DNA of 64,000 nt, taken from CBDFKB01 sp965248715. Lineage in GTDB: Bacteria; Pseudomonadota; Alphaproteobacteria; Rhizobiales; Rhizobiaceae. The translations under genes and the position numbers were made by a program. Position 1 is the stretch's first letter, and every line of letters begins with the position of its first letter. This document shows, in pieces, positions 26,804-36,384 of this stretch. The notes below the pieces were generated by a model. That model was not told where the DNA came from. It saw nothing but the letters and a program-made list of their open reading frames with translations, and did not search any database. The stretch is from positions 434,001-498,000 of the forward strand of contig CBDFKB010000008.1 of the NCBI GenBank assembly GCA_965248715.1, in the 5' to 3' direction.

Positions 26804-27847
26804 TCAAATCTCCAGCCAATCGAGTATGACTTTGCCGGCATTGCCGCTACGCATAACGTCAAAACCTTCTTGAAAGTGCGCGGCAGGAATGCGGTGGGTA
26901 ATCAGCGCTGACAAATCGATGCGACCCTGGACCAGGGTGGTCATTTTGTACCAGGTTTCGAACATCTCGCGCCCGTAAATGCCTTTCAATGTCAGCATTT
27001 TGAATATTACCTTATTCCAGTCGATCTCAAACCCGGTCGGCGCGATACCAAGTATGGCGATCTTGCCACCATTGTTCATGACATCGATCATGTCGCGAAA
27101 CGCTGGCGCTGCTCCCGACATTTCCAGGCCGACATCGAAACCCTCCTTCATACCAATTTGTTCCATCACCTCGAACAGGGACTGGGCGCGGGCATCGACC
27201 ACGGTCTCGATACCGAGTTTGCGTGCCAAGCAGAGACGGGTGTCGTTAATGTCGGTGATCACCACCTTCCTGGCTCCAACCGCATCGGCGACAAGCGCGG
27301 CCATGATGCCGATCGGCCCGGCACCGGTAACCAGCACGTCTTCGCCAACCAGGTCAAAGCTGAGCGCAGTGTGCACCGCATTGCCGAACGGATCGAACAT
27401 GGCCGCAGTTTCGTCGCTGACATCATCAGCAATGACAAACAGATTATGCGCAGGCACAACCACATATTGCGCGAATGCGCCAGGGCGGTTGACGCCAATA
27501 CCCTTGGTGTTGCGGCACAAATGGCCACGGCCAGCACGGCAATTACGGCAGGCGCCGCATACAATATGGCCTTCGGCCGAGACCCGTTGCCCAGTCTGGT
27601 AATTGTCGACCGCGCTGCCGGTTTCGACAATGGTGCCGGAAAATTCATGGCCGGTCACCATCGGCACCGGTACGGTTTCTGCGGCCCATTGGTCCCAATT
27701 GTAAATGTGAACATCAGTACCGCAGATCGCGGTTTTGCTGACTTTGATCAGCACATCGTTGGGGCCAGGGGTGGGTACCGGCACTTCTTCAAGCCAAATG
27801 CCCTCTTCGGGACGAACCTTTACCAGCGCCTTCATGTGGTCAGCCAT
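26804..27847 (-). CDS. tdh: L-threonine 3-dehydrogenase
   Basis: Zinc-dependent medium-chain dehydrogenase of 347 residues that oxidises threonine to 2-amino-3-ketobutyrate. Catalytic zinc residues occur in AICGTDVHIYNWD and TGHEFSG, the structural zinc site is CGACRNCRAGRGHLC, and the NAD-binding motif is VTGAGPIGIMA. The ICGTDVHIYNWD block is specific for Tdh among these dehydrogenases. The usual partner kbl is not adjacent. An ATG four codons later would match the E. coli start better. It lies head to tail with the small DOPA-dioxygenase-like gene (19-bp gap). Confidence 0.92.
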   Translation of the reverse strand: MADHMKALVKVRPEEGIWLEEVPVPTPGPNDVLIKVSKTAICGTDVHIYNWDQWAAETVPVPMVTGHEFSGTIVETGSAVDNYQTGQRVSAEGHIVCGACRNCRAGRGHLCRNTKGIGVNRPGAFAQYVVVPAHNLFVIADDVSDETAAMFDPFGNAVHTALSFDLVGEDVLVTGAGPIGIMAALVADAVGARKVVITDINDTRLCLARKLGIETVVDARAQSLFEVMEQIGMKEGFDVGLEMSGAAPAFRDMIDVMNNGGKIAILGIAPTGFEIDWNKVIFKMLTLKGIYGREMFETWYKMTTLVQGRIDLSALITHRIPAAHFQEGFDVMRSGNAGKVILDWLEI

Positions 27848-27866
27848 GCCATTATCAACTTTATAA

Positions 27867-28205
27867 TCACTCGTCGGGTTGAAACATCGTCAGATCAAGG
27901 TCGATTTGCCGGCCAAGCCAGATCGCGTGGTCGCGATGATCTTTGAGATGATCACCTGTGCTCAGATGAGCAAACACTGTTAGGTCCTGGCGGTTTATTG
28001 CAAGCCATGCAAGAACCTCGCCGAGCACGGCGGCAGGCACTGTCAATTGGCAACTGCCGACCGGATGGGGGCCAACCGGGCCCTCGTGCATATGTCCCAT
28101 TGCCAGCGCAAATTTTTCCGCCACCTCGGTGCACACCTGGCGTGCCGTTTCCATCGACGCGTCGTCGAAATAGACATGGGCGTGGCAATCGTCAAATTGT
28201 TTCAT
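27867..28205 (-). CDS. DOPA 4,5-dioxygenase family protein
   Basis: About 112 residues. The N-terminal CHAHVYFDD and the central GPHPVGS and TVFAHLSTGD motifs match the small bacterial DOPA 4,5-dioxygenase-like family, in which histidines in HxH and later positions hold the iron. The reaction in bacteria is uncertain; plant and fungal relatives cleave DOPA for betalain or related pigments. ATG 28205 is preceded by AGGGA; an upstream in-frame start at 28238 is unlikely. It is probably co-transcribed with tdh. Confidence 0.8.
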   Translation of the reverse strand: MKQFDDCHAHVYFDDASMETARQVCTEVAEKFALAMGHMHEGPVGPHPVGSCQLTVPAAVLGEVLAWLAINRQDLTVFAHLSTGDHLKDHRDHAIWLGRQIDLDLTMFQPDE

Positions 28206-28263
28206 GGTTTCCCTTTCTAATGGGCTGAATGGCAACATTGCCAGGAGTACGGCGAAAATTCGG

Positions 28264-29049
28264 TCACGAGGTTATTGGCTGCCATACCCCTTCTTCCTCC
28301 GCAACCCGTCGCAGCAAGGTCGGATAATCGGTGACAATGCCGTCAACCCCCATGCGGATCAACCGCCGCATGGTGGCTTCATCGTCGATGGTCCACACAT
28401 GAACCGGGATAAGGTGGCGATGGCAGCAGCGCACAAATGCCGGGGTGATGATCGATATCGAATAGGCTTTAAGCGGCACTTGCGCCAAATCAGCTTTGGG
28501 AAGTGGTAAGGGCATTCCCCAAGAACGAAATCGCAGCGCGGCTACTTCTTTCGATCCGGCATTGGTCGCCACCTTGTTCGCCATCGCCCGCCGGATGCGC
28601 TTGATCCGCGCACCGACAGTCGCCGCCAAACAAAAGCGGTGTAGATCGGTTCGCTCTGAGAAAAACTCAATCGCTGGATCGAAGGCGTGATCGGTCTTGA
28701 TGTCGATGTTAAATCGCATTGCCGGAAATTCGTCGATTGCCTGTTGCAAAGTGATGATTTTGTGTTCACCGGCGATCCGCGCCTTGCAAACGGTGCTCCA
28801 TGGCAGTTGTGAGATCACTCCGCTTAAGTCGGTCAAGCGGTTCAGCGTGTCATCATGGTATATGATCAGCACACCATCGGCGGTAGCCTGGATGTCAGTT
28901 TCGATGAATTCATAGCCAAGATCGGCGGCGTTGCGAAACGCGGCCATAGTATTTTCCGCACGCTCGCCGCCGCCGCCGCGATGGGCAAAACAAACGAATT
29001 TCCGGTCCCCTAAATAGGGAAGAGAAAAGGCAGGGTGCTTGGGGGTCAT
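28264..29049 (-). CDS. ugpQ: Glycerophosphodiester phosphodiesterase
   Basis: Cytoplasmic GDPD-family enzyme of 261 residues with no signal peptide. The catalytic His-Arg and Glu-Asn appear in AHRGGGGERAENT, the metal ligands in ETDIQATADG, and the second catalytic His in IIYHDDTLNRLTD. A C-terminal VHVWTIDDEATMRRLIRMGVDGIVTDYP block closes the TIM barrel. It would hydrolyse glycerophosphodiesters to glycerol 3-phosphate and an alcohol. The UgpQ name rests on size and cytoplasmic location; no ugp transporter is nearby. Confidence 0.9.
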   Translation of the reverse strand: MTPKHPAFSLPYLGDRKFVCFAHRGGGGERAENTMAAFRNAADLGYEFIETDIQATADGVLIIYHDDTLNRLTDLSGVISQLPWSTVCKARIAGEHKIITLQQAIDEFPAMRFNIDIKTDHAFDPAIEFFSERTDLHRFCLAATVGARIKRIRRAMANKVATNAGSKEVAALRFRSWGMPLPLPKADLAQVPLKAYSISIITPAFVRCCHRHLIPVHVWTIDDEATMRRLIRMGVDGIVTDYPTLLRRVAEEEGVWQPITS

Positions 29050-29095
29050 AAATATGGTTTCCTGATCCTAACTTAAAAAACCAACCAGCCCGCAT

Positions 29096-31609
29096 ATGCA
29101 AGGGCGGTTTTCCGACCCGCTCTATTGGGATATGGATAGAACCTCGAATCGCATTGTTGGAAAGGCGGGCAAAGTGCCCAAATTTGCTTTTGTAACGATA
29201 GTCGCCTTGGCAATGCTGGCGGCGGCACCCCTGTTAAGCGGCAATCCCATGGCGCAAAGCGGGAGCGCTCGCGAAATCGCCGCCGATACCGCACCGGCCA
29301 AATCGCCGGCCGAGAACCCCGGCCCGGCGGCGCAGATCGACCGTTGGACCGGCATTTTGAAATCCACTGAGCAGGCGCTTGACCGCCCCGGCCTGCTTGA
29401 CGAGGACTTTTTCCGCTTTTCCCAGGAAACCGCTGCGATCAAGATCGACAGCTTGTTGCTGGCCGATAAATTGCAGCCGGAATTTGCACAGGTGAACGCG
29501 CGGCTGGCCGAATTAGGTGATCCGCCGCAAGAAGGCGAGCCGCAGGAATTGCCTGATATCGCCGACAAGCGCCAGGTATTAAACCAGCAATCTGGCGAAG
29601 CCGATAGCCATATCAAGGCGGTTCGCCTGGTTTCGGTGCGGGCCAGGCAATTGGAACGCCGGATCGGTTTCGAACGCCGCGAGCGGTTTCTTAGATCATT
29701 GTTCGTGCGCAACCGCAGCGGTTTCGACCCCGGGTTGTGGTACGAATTCTTCGATAGCTTTGACGGATATTGGAATCGCCTCAGCCTGTTGTTTTCCGAT
29801 TCACTAAGAGTAATCGCCAAGCGGGCGGGTGAGCAATTGGCGTTGAGCGCCTTGTTGGTCGGCGTGCTTATTTGCATATGCGGCCTGTTCATTTTTCTTC
29901 GGCGCTGGTTCATGCGCAATGACTGGCGGCTGGTAACCGCAGTGATTGATGACCGGCCGCGAAAGATTTTGCAGGCGCTAAACAGCCTGGCGCTCAATGG
30001 GGTTTTGCCGGCACTTTTGCTGGCAGCGATCCTATTCTCCTTGCGTAGTTTTGGCCTGTTGACCGGGCGTTTGAACGAGCTTTTGACCGCGGCAGCGCTA
30101 GGGGTGGCGGTAGCCTTGTTCTGCGTCTCGATGGCGGGCGCATTGTTCGAACCTGCTTATCCGGAGCGGCGTATATTGTCGGTCGATGGCCGTGCCGCGC
30201 GCCGGATACTCATGACCATGATCATCGCCGCGATTTTTGTCGTCATCTTTCATTTGTTGTCGGTGACTTCGATCCTGCTGGCGTCCCCGTTCCAACTCGC
30301 CATCGGCTCCAGCGCCCTGACCGCTCTGACGGTATCGGCGACCGGCTTCCTTTGTTTCCGGTCTCTGGCACCGCGCCATGCAATGTCCAGTGCTTCGGTG
30401 CGGTCGCGAATTTTTCGCCCGGCCTATTTGAAGGCACTGCTGGCGTTTGGCACGGTGGTGATTTTCGCCGCATTGGTTACCGGATATTTGGCGCTCGCCG
30501 AGTTCATGGCCTATCAGTTGATCTTGACCGTGACGATCTTCGCCAGCCTGTGGCTGGTGCTGGAATTTCTTGACGGCTGGTTCGGCCCCAAATTTGGCCG
30601 CGGCAACGAAACCAACCGGCGCATGCGCCTAGCTACCGGTTTTTCGGCCGCCGGCATCGAACAGATCGGTGTCGCCTTCGGTGGGTTGTTCCGGTTCGCG
30701 ATCATCTTGATCGCCCTTGCTGCGCTGCTGTTGCCCTGGGGGATTAGAAGCAGCGACTGGTACCAATGGTTCACCGAGTTATTTTTCGGCTTCGAAGTCG
30801 GTGGCATCACGATTTCGATATCCAGTGTGTTGCTGGCGGTTATGGTATTTTTCATCGGCTATTTGATCACCCGTGGGGTTCAAAACTGGCTGGGAAACAA
30901 ATTTCTGCCGACCACCGAATTTGATGTCGGCCAGCGCAATTCGATCGGCACTCTGCTCGGCTATGGCGGCATTGCGCTGGCAGTCATTATTGCGCTTTCC
31001 GCCGCCGGTATCGATCTGTCGAACCTGGCGATCGTCGCTGGCGCGTTGTCTGTGGGCATTGGTTTCGGGCTCCAGAGCATCGTCAATAATTTCGTCTCTG
31101 GGTTGATCCTGCTGGCCGAACGGCCGATCAAAAGCGGTGACTGGGTGGTAACTACCGGTGGCGAGGGCACGGTGCGAAAAATCTCCGTGCGCTCGACCGA
31201 GATCGATACTTTTGATGGCGCCACAATCATCGTACCGAATTCTACCCTGATTACCGATACTGTGAAAAACTGGACCCACCACAGCAAGATGGGCCGCGTG
31301 GCGGTGACGGTAGGCGTTGGCTATGACAGCGATTGCGACAAGGTGCGCGAAATCATGTTGGCCGCGGCAGGTGCCCACAACCGGGTGATGAGCGAACCCG
31401 CACCCTATGTGGTGTTTACGGATTTTGGCGCCGACGCCCTGATGTTTGAACTGAGGGCCTATCTGGCCGACATCAACTTCATTCTTGACGTCGGCAGCGA
31501 TCTTCGCTTCGCCATTTTGGCGGCGCTAAGACAGGCCAAAATCGAAATTCCTTTCCGCCAGACCGACATTCACATCAGGTCTGGGCTGGAAGGGCTGGTT
31601 GCCAAGTGA
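29096..31609 (+). CDS. Mechanosensitive ion channel, MscS family with DUF3772-like domain
   Basis: Large 837-residue inner-membrane channel. A signal or first helix (about 28-48, FAFVTIVALAMLAAAPLL) is followed by a periplasmic alpha-helical domain of the DUF3772 type (about 60-220), a series of about ten membrane helices, and a C-terminal MscS pore and beta domain: GFGLQSIVNNFVSG, GDWVVTTGGEGTVRKI, STEIDTFDGATIIVPNS. Such MscM/MscK-like channels release solutes on hypo-osmotic shock. An alternative start is ATG 29132. It is divergent from the phosphodiesterase gene and 51 bp ahead of the acyl-CoA synthetase. Confidence 0.9.
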   Translation: MQGRFSDPLYWDMDRTSNRIVGKAGKVPKFAFVTIVALAMLAAAPLLSGNPMAQSGSAREIAADTAPAKSPAENPGPAAQIDRWTGILKSTEQALDRPGLLDEDFFRFSQETAAIKIDSLLLADKLQPEFAQVNARLAELGDPPQEGEPQELPDIADKRQVLNQQSGEADSHIKAVRLVSVRARQLERRIGFERRERFLRSLFVRNRSGFDPGLWYEFFDSFDGYWNRLSLLFSDSLRVIAKRAGEQLALSALLVGVLICICGLFIFLRRWFMRNDWRLVTAVIDDRPRKILQALNSLALNGVLPALLLAAILFSLRSFGLLTGRLNELLTAAALGVAVALFCVSMAGALFEPAYPERRILSVDGRAARRILMTMIIAAIFVVIFHLLSVTSILLASPFQLAIGSSALTALTVSATGFLCFRSLAPRHAMSSASVRSRIFRPAYLKALLAFGTVVIFAALVTGYLALAEFMAYQLILTVTIFASLWLVLEFLDGWFGPKFGRGNETNRRMRLATGFSAAGIEQIGVAFGGLFRFAIILIALAALLLPWGIRSSDWYQWFTELFFGFEVGGITISISSVLLAVMVFFIGYLITRGVQNWLGNKFLPTTEFDVGQRNSIGTLLGYGGIALAVIIALSAAGIDLSNLAIVAGALSVGIGFGLQSIVNNFVSGLILLAERPIKSGDWVVTTGGEGTVRKISVRSTEIDTFDGATIIVPNSTLITDTVKNWTHHSKMGRVAVTVGVGYDSDCDKVREIMLAAAGAHNRVMSEPAPYVVFTDFGADALMFELRAYLADINFILDVGSDLRFAILAALRQAKIEIPFRQTDIHIRSGLEGLVAK

Positions 31610-31660
31610 TCGGCGCCGGGCGCACAATAACCGACACCGAACCGTGCGGATACTGACATC

Positions 31661-33298
31661 ATGCTGCTTGCCGATCTTGACACCTATGAAGCGATTTACC
31701 GAGAATTTAGATGGCAGGTGCCCGAGCGGTTTAATATCGCGCGCGCGGTGTGCGACGACTGGGCCATGCGAGAACCGGATCGCCCGGCGCTGGTGCGTTA
31801 TCGCACCGGCGGCACAACCGATCGCTGGACCTACGGCCAGTTAAAGGACCGGTCCGACCGGTTGGCCACGGTGCTGCGCCAACATCAGGTTGCGCCCGGA
31901 GATCGGGTGGCGATTATCCTGGCCCAGGATTTCGAGGTCGCGGCCGCCCACGTGGCGATCTATAAATGCGGCGGGATCGCGGTTCCGTTGGCCAGGCTGT
32001 TTGGCGAAGATGCGTTGAAATACCGACTAGGCAAGGCCGCCGTTTGTGTGGTGATCACCGATCAAGCCGGCGCCAGCAAGATCGCCGCCATTCGTCAGCA
32101 CTTGCCCGATTTGGCGTTGGTATTGTCGGTCGACGGTGCCGGGGCAGGTGCGCAAGATTATCACCGCATGTGCGCCGATGTGGTACCTCAACCGCATATC
32201 CACGACACTTTCGCCGACAGCCCGGCACTGATCATATTTACCTCAGGCACCACCGGTCCGCCTAAGGGTGCCTTGCACGGGCACCGAGTGCTGATCGGTC
32301 ACATGCCCGGCATTCAAATTCATCACGAGTTTTTTCCGCAACCCGGCGATGTCGCCTGGACCCCGGCCGATTGGGCGTGGGCCGGTGGCCTGCTAAACAT
32401 TTTGTTGCCATCCCTGTATATGGGAGTGCCGGTGGTGTTTAGCGCCGAGGAACGTTTCGACCCACAATCGGCCCTGGCGCTGATCTGTGATACCAAGGTC
32501 AGGAATGGATTTATTCCGCCAACCGCGCTGCGGCTGATGCGCTCGGTTTTTTCCGAAACCAAACCGCTTGGCACCGATTTCCGCACCATCGGTTCGGGGG
32601 GCGAAAGCCTGGGCGCCGACACGTTTGAGTGGGCACGTGCGGTTTTCGAAGCCCCGGTCAACGAATTTTACGGCCAGACCGAATGCAATTTGGTGTTGAG
32701 CGCGTTTTCCGCCCGCGGTGTTGCCAAAGCGGGCGCAATCGGCAAGCCGGTGCCCGGTCACCAGGTCGCGGTGCTCGATGATGGGGGCAATATCGCCAAA
32801 GTGGGCGCGGTCGGCCAGGTCGCGGTCAAATGGCCCGACCCGGTAATGTTCCTCGGTTATTGGCAGGACGAAGAAGCGACGAAAAACAAGTTTATCGGCG
32901 ATTGGATGACTACCGGTGACCAGTGCGTGCTGGGTGCCGACGGCTATTTCCGCTTTGTTGGCCGCGATGACGATATCATTACTTCTGCCGGATATCGGGT
33001 CGGGCCAAGCGAGATCGAGGATTGTCTAGTGTCGCACCCGGCGGTCAAGTTGGCGGCGGTGGTCGGCAAACCCGACCCGGTGCGCACTGAACTGATCAAG
33101 GCGTATGTGGTGCTGGCCGACGGGGTCAGTGAAAGCCAAGACCTACTGACGGAAATTCGTCAACATGCGCGCTCGCGAGTTTCCGCGAATTTATACCCGC
33201 GTGAGATCGAAGTGGTTGAAGCGATCCCGTTGACCACCACCGGCAAGGTAATCCGGCGCCACTTTCGCGAGCGGGCACGCAAGGAGACACTGGACTGA
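31661..33298 (+). CDS. AMP-dependent acyl-CoA synthetase
   Basis: 545-residue member of the ANL superfamily, closest in layout to acetyl/medium-chain acyl-CoA synthetases. The P-loop is IIFTSGTTGPPKGALHGH, the adenylate-binding YGQTECN lies in the middle, and the C-terminal hinge GRDDDIITSAGYRVGP and catalytic Lys in PLTTTGKVIRR complete the fold. It activates a carboxylic acid to its CoA thioester via an acyl-AMP; chain length cannot be read. Transcribed with the MscS gene but functionally unrelated. Confidence 0.9.
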   Translation: MLLADLDTYEAIYREFRWQVPERFNIARAVCDDWAMREPDRPALVRYRTGGTTDRWTYGQLKDRSDRLATVLRQHQVAPGDRVAIILAQDFEVAAAHVAIYKCGGIAVPLARLFGEDALKYRLGKAAVCVVITDQAGASKIAAIRQHLPDLALVLSVDGAGAGAQDYHRMCADVVPQPHIHDTFADSPALIIFTSGTTGPPKGALHGHRVLIGHMPGIQIHHEFFPQPGDVAWTPADWAWAGGLLNILLPSLYMGVPVVFSAEERFDPQSALALICDTKVRNGFIPPTALRLMRSVFSETKPLGTDFRTIGSGGESLGADTFEWARAVFEAPVNEFYGQTECNLVLSAFSARGVAKAGAIGKPVPGHQVAVLDDGGNIAKVGAVGQVAVKWPDPVMFLGYWQDEEATKNKFIGDWMTTGDQCVLGADGYFRFVGRDDDIITSAGYRVGPSEIEDCLVSHPAVKLAAVVGKPDPVRTELIKAYVVLADGVSESQDLLTEIRQHARSRVSANLYPREIEVVEAIPLTTTGKVIRRHFRERARKETLD

Positions 33299-33346
33299 TC
33301 CAGCCAAAGGTCCTTTGGGAACATACCAAGGGAACTTAATATTGAC

Positions 33347-33664
33347 CTATTTGATGGATGCAAACCGGTCCAGCCGGTCGAATGCGCTCTCCCAGCACCG
33401 GCGATAGCGCTGGACCCAGTCTTCGATCTCGCGAAACGCGGCGCGGCGCACGCAGAAATACCGATATTGAGCCTCGATCTTGCGCTCGATTATGCCGCTT
33501 TCCTCGAGCACTTTCAGATGGCGTGAAATCGCTGGCTTCGATACCGCAAATGGCTGCGCCAGATCACCGGCCGACAATTTGCCTTCTTCAAGCAATCGCT
33601 CGACCATCGCCAGCCGGGTCGGGTCGGCAAGCGCACCCATTACCCTGTGCATTTCGGTATGCAT
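33347..33664 (-). CDS. ArsR-family transcriptional regulator
   Basis: About 105 residues, a winged-helix repressor: ALADPTRLAMVERL, recognition helix VSKPAISRHLKVLEESGII, wing ERKIEAQYRYFCV. No cysteine metal-binding motif (CVC) is present, so it belongs to the non-metal branch often paired with SRPBCC proteins; no such partner is adjacent here. ATG 33664 is preferred because GAGG lies 6 bases upstream; the ATG at 33676 overlaps that site. A 7-bp inverted repeat just upstream suggests autoregulation. Confidence 0.88.
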   Translation of the reverse strand: MHTEMHRVMGALADPTRLAMVERLLEEGKLSAGDLAQPFAVSKPAISRHLKVLEESGIIERKIEAQYRYFCVRRAAFREIEDWVQRYRRCWESAFDRLDRFASIK

Positions 33665-33674
33665 CGCATTCCTC

Positions 33675-33694
33675 ATTTAACCACTATGTTAAAT
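33675..33694. promoter_or_regulatory. Operator candidate of the ArsR gene
   Basis: ATTTAAC-N6-GTTAAAT is a perfect inverted repeat 11 bp upstream of the proposed ArsR start. Size and position are typical of ArsR-family autoregulatory operators. Binding is inferred. Confidence 0.6.
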
Positions 33695-33782
33695 GATGGG
33701 AGCAACCTGTCAAGCGCCGTCGAATGCGCACGCAAATGGTATATGTGGCACTGGTGCCGTAAAACGCGGCCACGCCAATTAT

Positions 33783-34814
33783 TTAAGCGGCTTTATCCTT
33801 GCCAAGCAGGCCGCGATTGACCAGCAGTTCGGCAATCTGGATCGTGTTGAGCGCCGCGCCTTTGCGCAAATTGTCAGAAACCACCCAAAGGTTCAGGCCG
33901 TTTTCAAGGGTTGAGTCTTCCCGGATGCGCGAGATATAAGTCGCATCCTCGCCCGCCGCCTCATAGGGCGTGACATAGCCACCGTCTTCGCGCTTATCGA
34001 CCACCAAACAGCCCGGCGCCTCGCGCAATATTTCGCGCGCCTCGTCGGCGCTTATTGGTTGCTCGAATTCGATGTTAACCGCCTCGGCGTGGGAGACAAA
34101 TACAGGCACGCGCACCGCGGTCGCGGTCAGCTTGATGCGCGGATCGAGTATTTTCTTGGTCTCGGCGACCATCTTCCATTCTTCGCGGGTCGAGCCGTCT
34201 TCCATGAAAGTGTCGATCTGGGGAATGCAGTTAAACGCAATCCGCTTGGTGAATTTCTTCGCCTCGAGCGGATCGGCGACAAACACCGCCCGGGTCTGTT
34301 CGAACAATTCCTCCATCGCCGCTTTGCCGGCGCCGGATACCGACTGGTAGGTCGATACCACCACCCGCTTGATGCGGGCCCGCTCGTGCAATGGTTTTAA
34401 CGCCACAACCAATTGTGCGGTCGAGCAATTCGGATTGGCGATTATGTTGGTCTTGGCAAAGCCCTCGATCGCATCACCATTGACCTCCGGCACCACCAGC
34501 GGCACCCGCGGGTCGTAGCGCCAGGCCGAGGAATTATCGATCACCACGCAGCCTTTGGCGGCGATTTTCGGCGACCATTCCTTGGACACAGACCCGCCGG
34601 CCGACATCAGCACGATATCGGTACCGGCAAAATCGTAGTGTTCCAGCGCCTTTACCTTCAAATGGCGGTCGCCAAAGGAGACCTCGGTTCCCTGGGAACG
34701 GCGCGAGGCCAGCGCCTCCACCGTGTCGGCGGGAAAGCCGCGCTCGCTCAAAATATCGAGCATTTCGCGCCCGACATTGCCGGTCGCACCGACGATTGCC
34801 ACTTTGTAGCCCAT
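33783..34814 (-). CDS. asd: Aspartate-semialdehyde dehydrogenase
   Basis: 343-residue enzyme reducing aspartyl phosphate to aspartate semialdehyde for lysine, methionine and threonine synthesis. NADP-binding VGATGNVGREM is at the N terminus, the catalytic Cys is in NPNCSTAQL, and His in a conserved VFVSHAEAVNIEF block. ATG 34814 begins MGYKVAIVGATG; an upstream start at 34847 adds a basic leader not seen in the family. It is separated from leuB by a dead IS element, whereas the two genes lie close together in related rhizobia. Confidence 0.94.
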   Translation of the reverse strand: MGYKVAIVGATGNVGREMLDILSERGFPADTVEALASRRSQGTEVSFGDRHLKVKALEHYDFAGTDIVLMSAGGSVSKEWSPKIAAKGCVVIDNSSAWRYDPRVPLVVPEVNGDAIEGFAKTNIIANPNCSTAQLVVALKPLHERARIKRVVVSTYQSVSGAGKAAMEELFEQTRAVFVADPLEAKKFTKRIAFNCIPQIDTFMEDGSTREEWKMVAETKKILDPRIKLTATAVRVPVFVSHAEAVNIEFEQPISADEAREILREAPGCLVVDKREDGGYVTPYEAAGEDATYISRIREDSTLENGLNLWVVSDNLRKGAALNTIQIAELLVNRGLLGKDKAA

Positions 34815-34858
34815 GGTAATTGCCTTTCTGCGCCGAATGTGTTGCAACCATTTAGAAT

Positions 34859-36327
34859 TGTCACTTGTTTAGCAATTCAGAAATGTCACCCTGGTTCGGT
34901 TTGAGCGCGGGTTTGTTGGCGAAGACCTCAATTATCGCAGCCCAATCAAACCGCGCGAGCGGCTGGCTCAGTGTGTGTTTTTGAGCGACGCGGGCGTTTC
35001 TGGTAATTGTTCTTGGCACTGGATGGGCGCACCGTTGGCGGTGGCAGGTTCTTGCCTTGCTGGTCTTTTATGAAGGCTAGCACCTCGCCCAGCCGCTTGT
35101 TCTCGGTTATTGCCGCATGGGTGACACGCTGGTTTTTGTCAAAGACCGAGAACGGCAGCACCATTCCCTTGGAGCGCACCTGCAACCGCCCATCGGCGAA
35201 AGCGTATGTGTCGACATATTTGCCGACCAGTCCACGGCTGACATCATTGACTTCCAGCATGATCTTCTTGCGCTCGTATGAAAAGGTCAGCTGACGCCCC
35301 ACATAGCGTTGATCGCGGTAACACAGGATATCGCGCAGTCGATCGACTTCCACATTCAAAGACCGGTGCAGATTGTCAGTGCGAGCAGGGCCCCTGGCAA
35401 ACTTTGCGTTGAAATGTTCCACAAAGGTAGGGAGGAATGCATTGGCCGCTTCCCATATCCGATATGCCTGCAAGCCTCAGCGCCTTGACCAGACGATCCT
35501 GCAAAGTGCGATTGGCCCGTTCCACGCGACCCTTGGCCTGCGAGGAGTTTGCACACAAGATCTCGATGTTCAATTGCGCCAGAGCCCGGCTGGGTCATAC
35601 CCTCATCATTCGGGCTCGGCTGCGAAACACCGAGTGTTTGTCGCTGTAGAAGGCAACCCGATGGGCAAGCAAATACCGCTCAAGGCATCGAAATAGCAAC
35701 GTGCTTTCTGAACCGTAATTGCATATGTGCCGGTCGCATCATCAATGAACACCAAAAGCGTGCAGGGTGGTGCTCGATCCTCAAACCAGTAATGGTCTGA
35801 CCCGTCGATCTGGATCAGTTCACCAAAACACTCACGGCGCAATCGAGGCTGGTGAAAGGTTCGGCGATGCTTGCGTGACAGCCAGATCCCATCCGAAATC
35901 ATCCACTTGCGCAAGGTCTCGCGCGAAACTGTAATTGAATGATGTTCAGCCAGCATCTCGCCAACAAGCGTTGGCCCAAAATCATCATAACTTTCCCGGA
36001 CCAGGCTCAATACATAATCACGTTTAGCGCTGTGTATCTGGTTATTTGGAGAACGACCGCGAGCCTGATGGCGGGTCGAACCAGCACCGTTGAGGCGATA
36101 CTTCTTCAACAGCCTGAACAGCTGTCGGCGACTTAAGTTCAATATTCCAGATGCTGCATCAATCGTTAACGCGCCATCATCAATTTGTGCCAGAACCTCA
36201 ACACGGTTCAACTCTCGTTCGCTCATCATCAACCATCCCATGTACAAACTCCCAACAGCATATTATTGCCGCCAAGAGTGACACTTCTGCTTTGCTAACG
36301 GGTGACATTTTAGCTTTGCTGTTACAG
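34859..36327 (-). mobile_element. Decayed insertion sequence (ISNCY/IS1202-like)
   Basis: The block between asd and leuB holds a broken transposase and terminal repeats. The left end (34859-34891) is TGTCAC, TTAGCAATTCAGAA, TGTCACCC. The right end has inner TGACAC, TTCTGCTTTGCTAA, TGACA (36279-36307) and a second outer half to about 36327 with GCTTTGCTGTTACA. Repeated TGACA sites at each end are typical of this IS group. I could not identify a clear target-site duplication. Confidence 0.8.
34946..36247 (-). pseudogene. ISNCY-type transposase, multiply frameshifted
   Basis: Three - strand fragments in different frames make up one transposase. The first (36247-35606) has SERELNRVEVLAQI, an HTH, GELIQIDGSDHYWFE and LLVFIDDATG with catalytic Asp residues. 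The second (about 35573-35376) has LNIEILCANSSQAKGRVERAN, giving the catalytic Glu. The third (35473-34946) has QLTFSYERKKIMLE, VGKYVDTYAFADGR and FDKNQRVTHAAITENKRL. A YSDKHSVFR motif lies out of frame between the first two. At least two frameshifts and probably small deletions make it non-functional. Confidence 0.88.
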
Positions 36328-36384
36328 CCGGTTTTAGGGTTTTTCGCGATTATGTCAAACCCGATATGGGCCGATCAACTGAAC

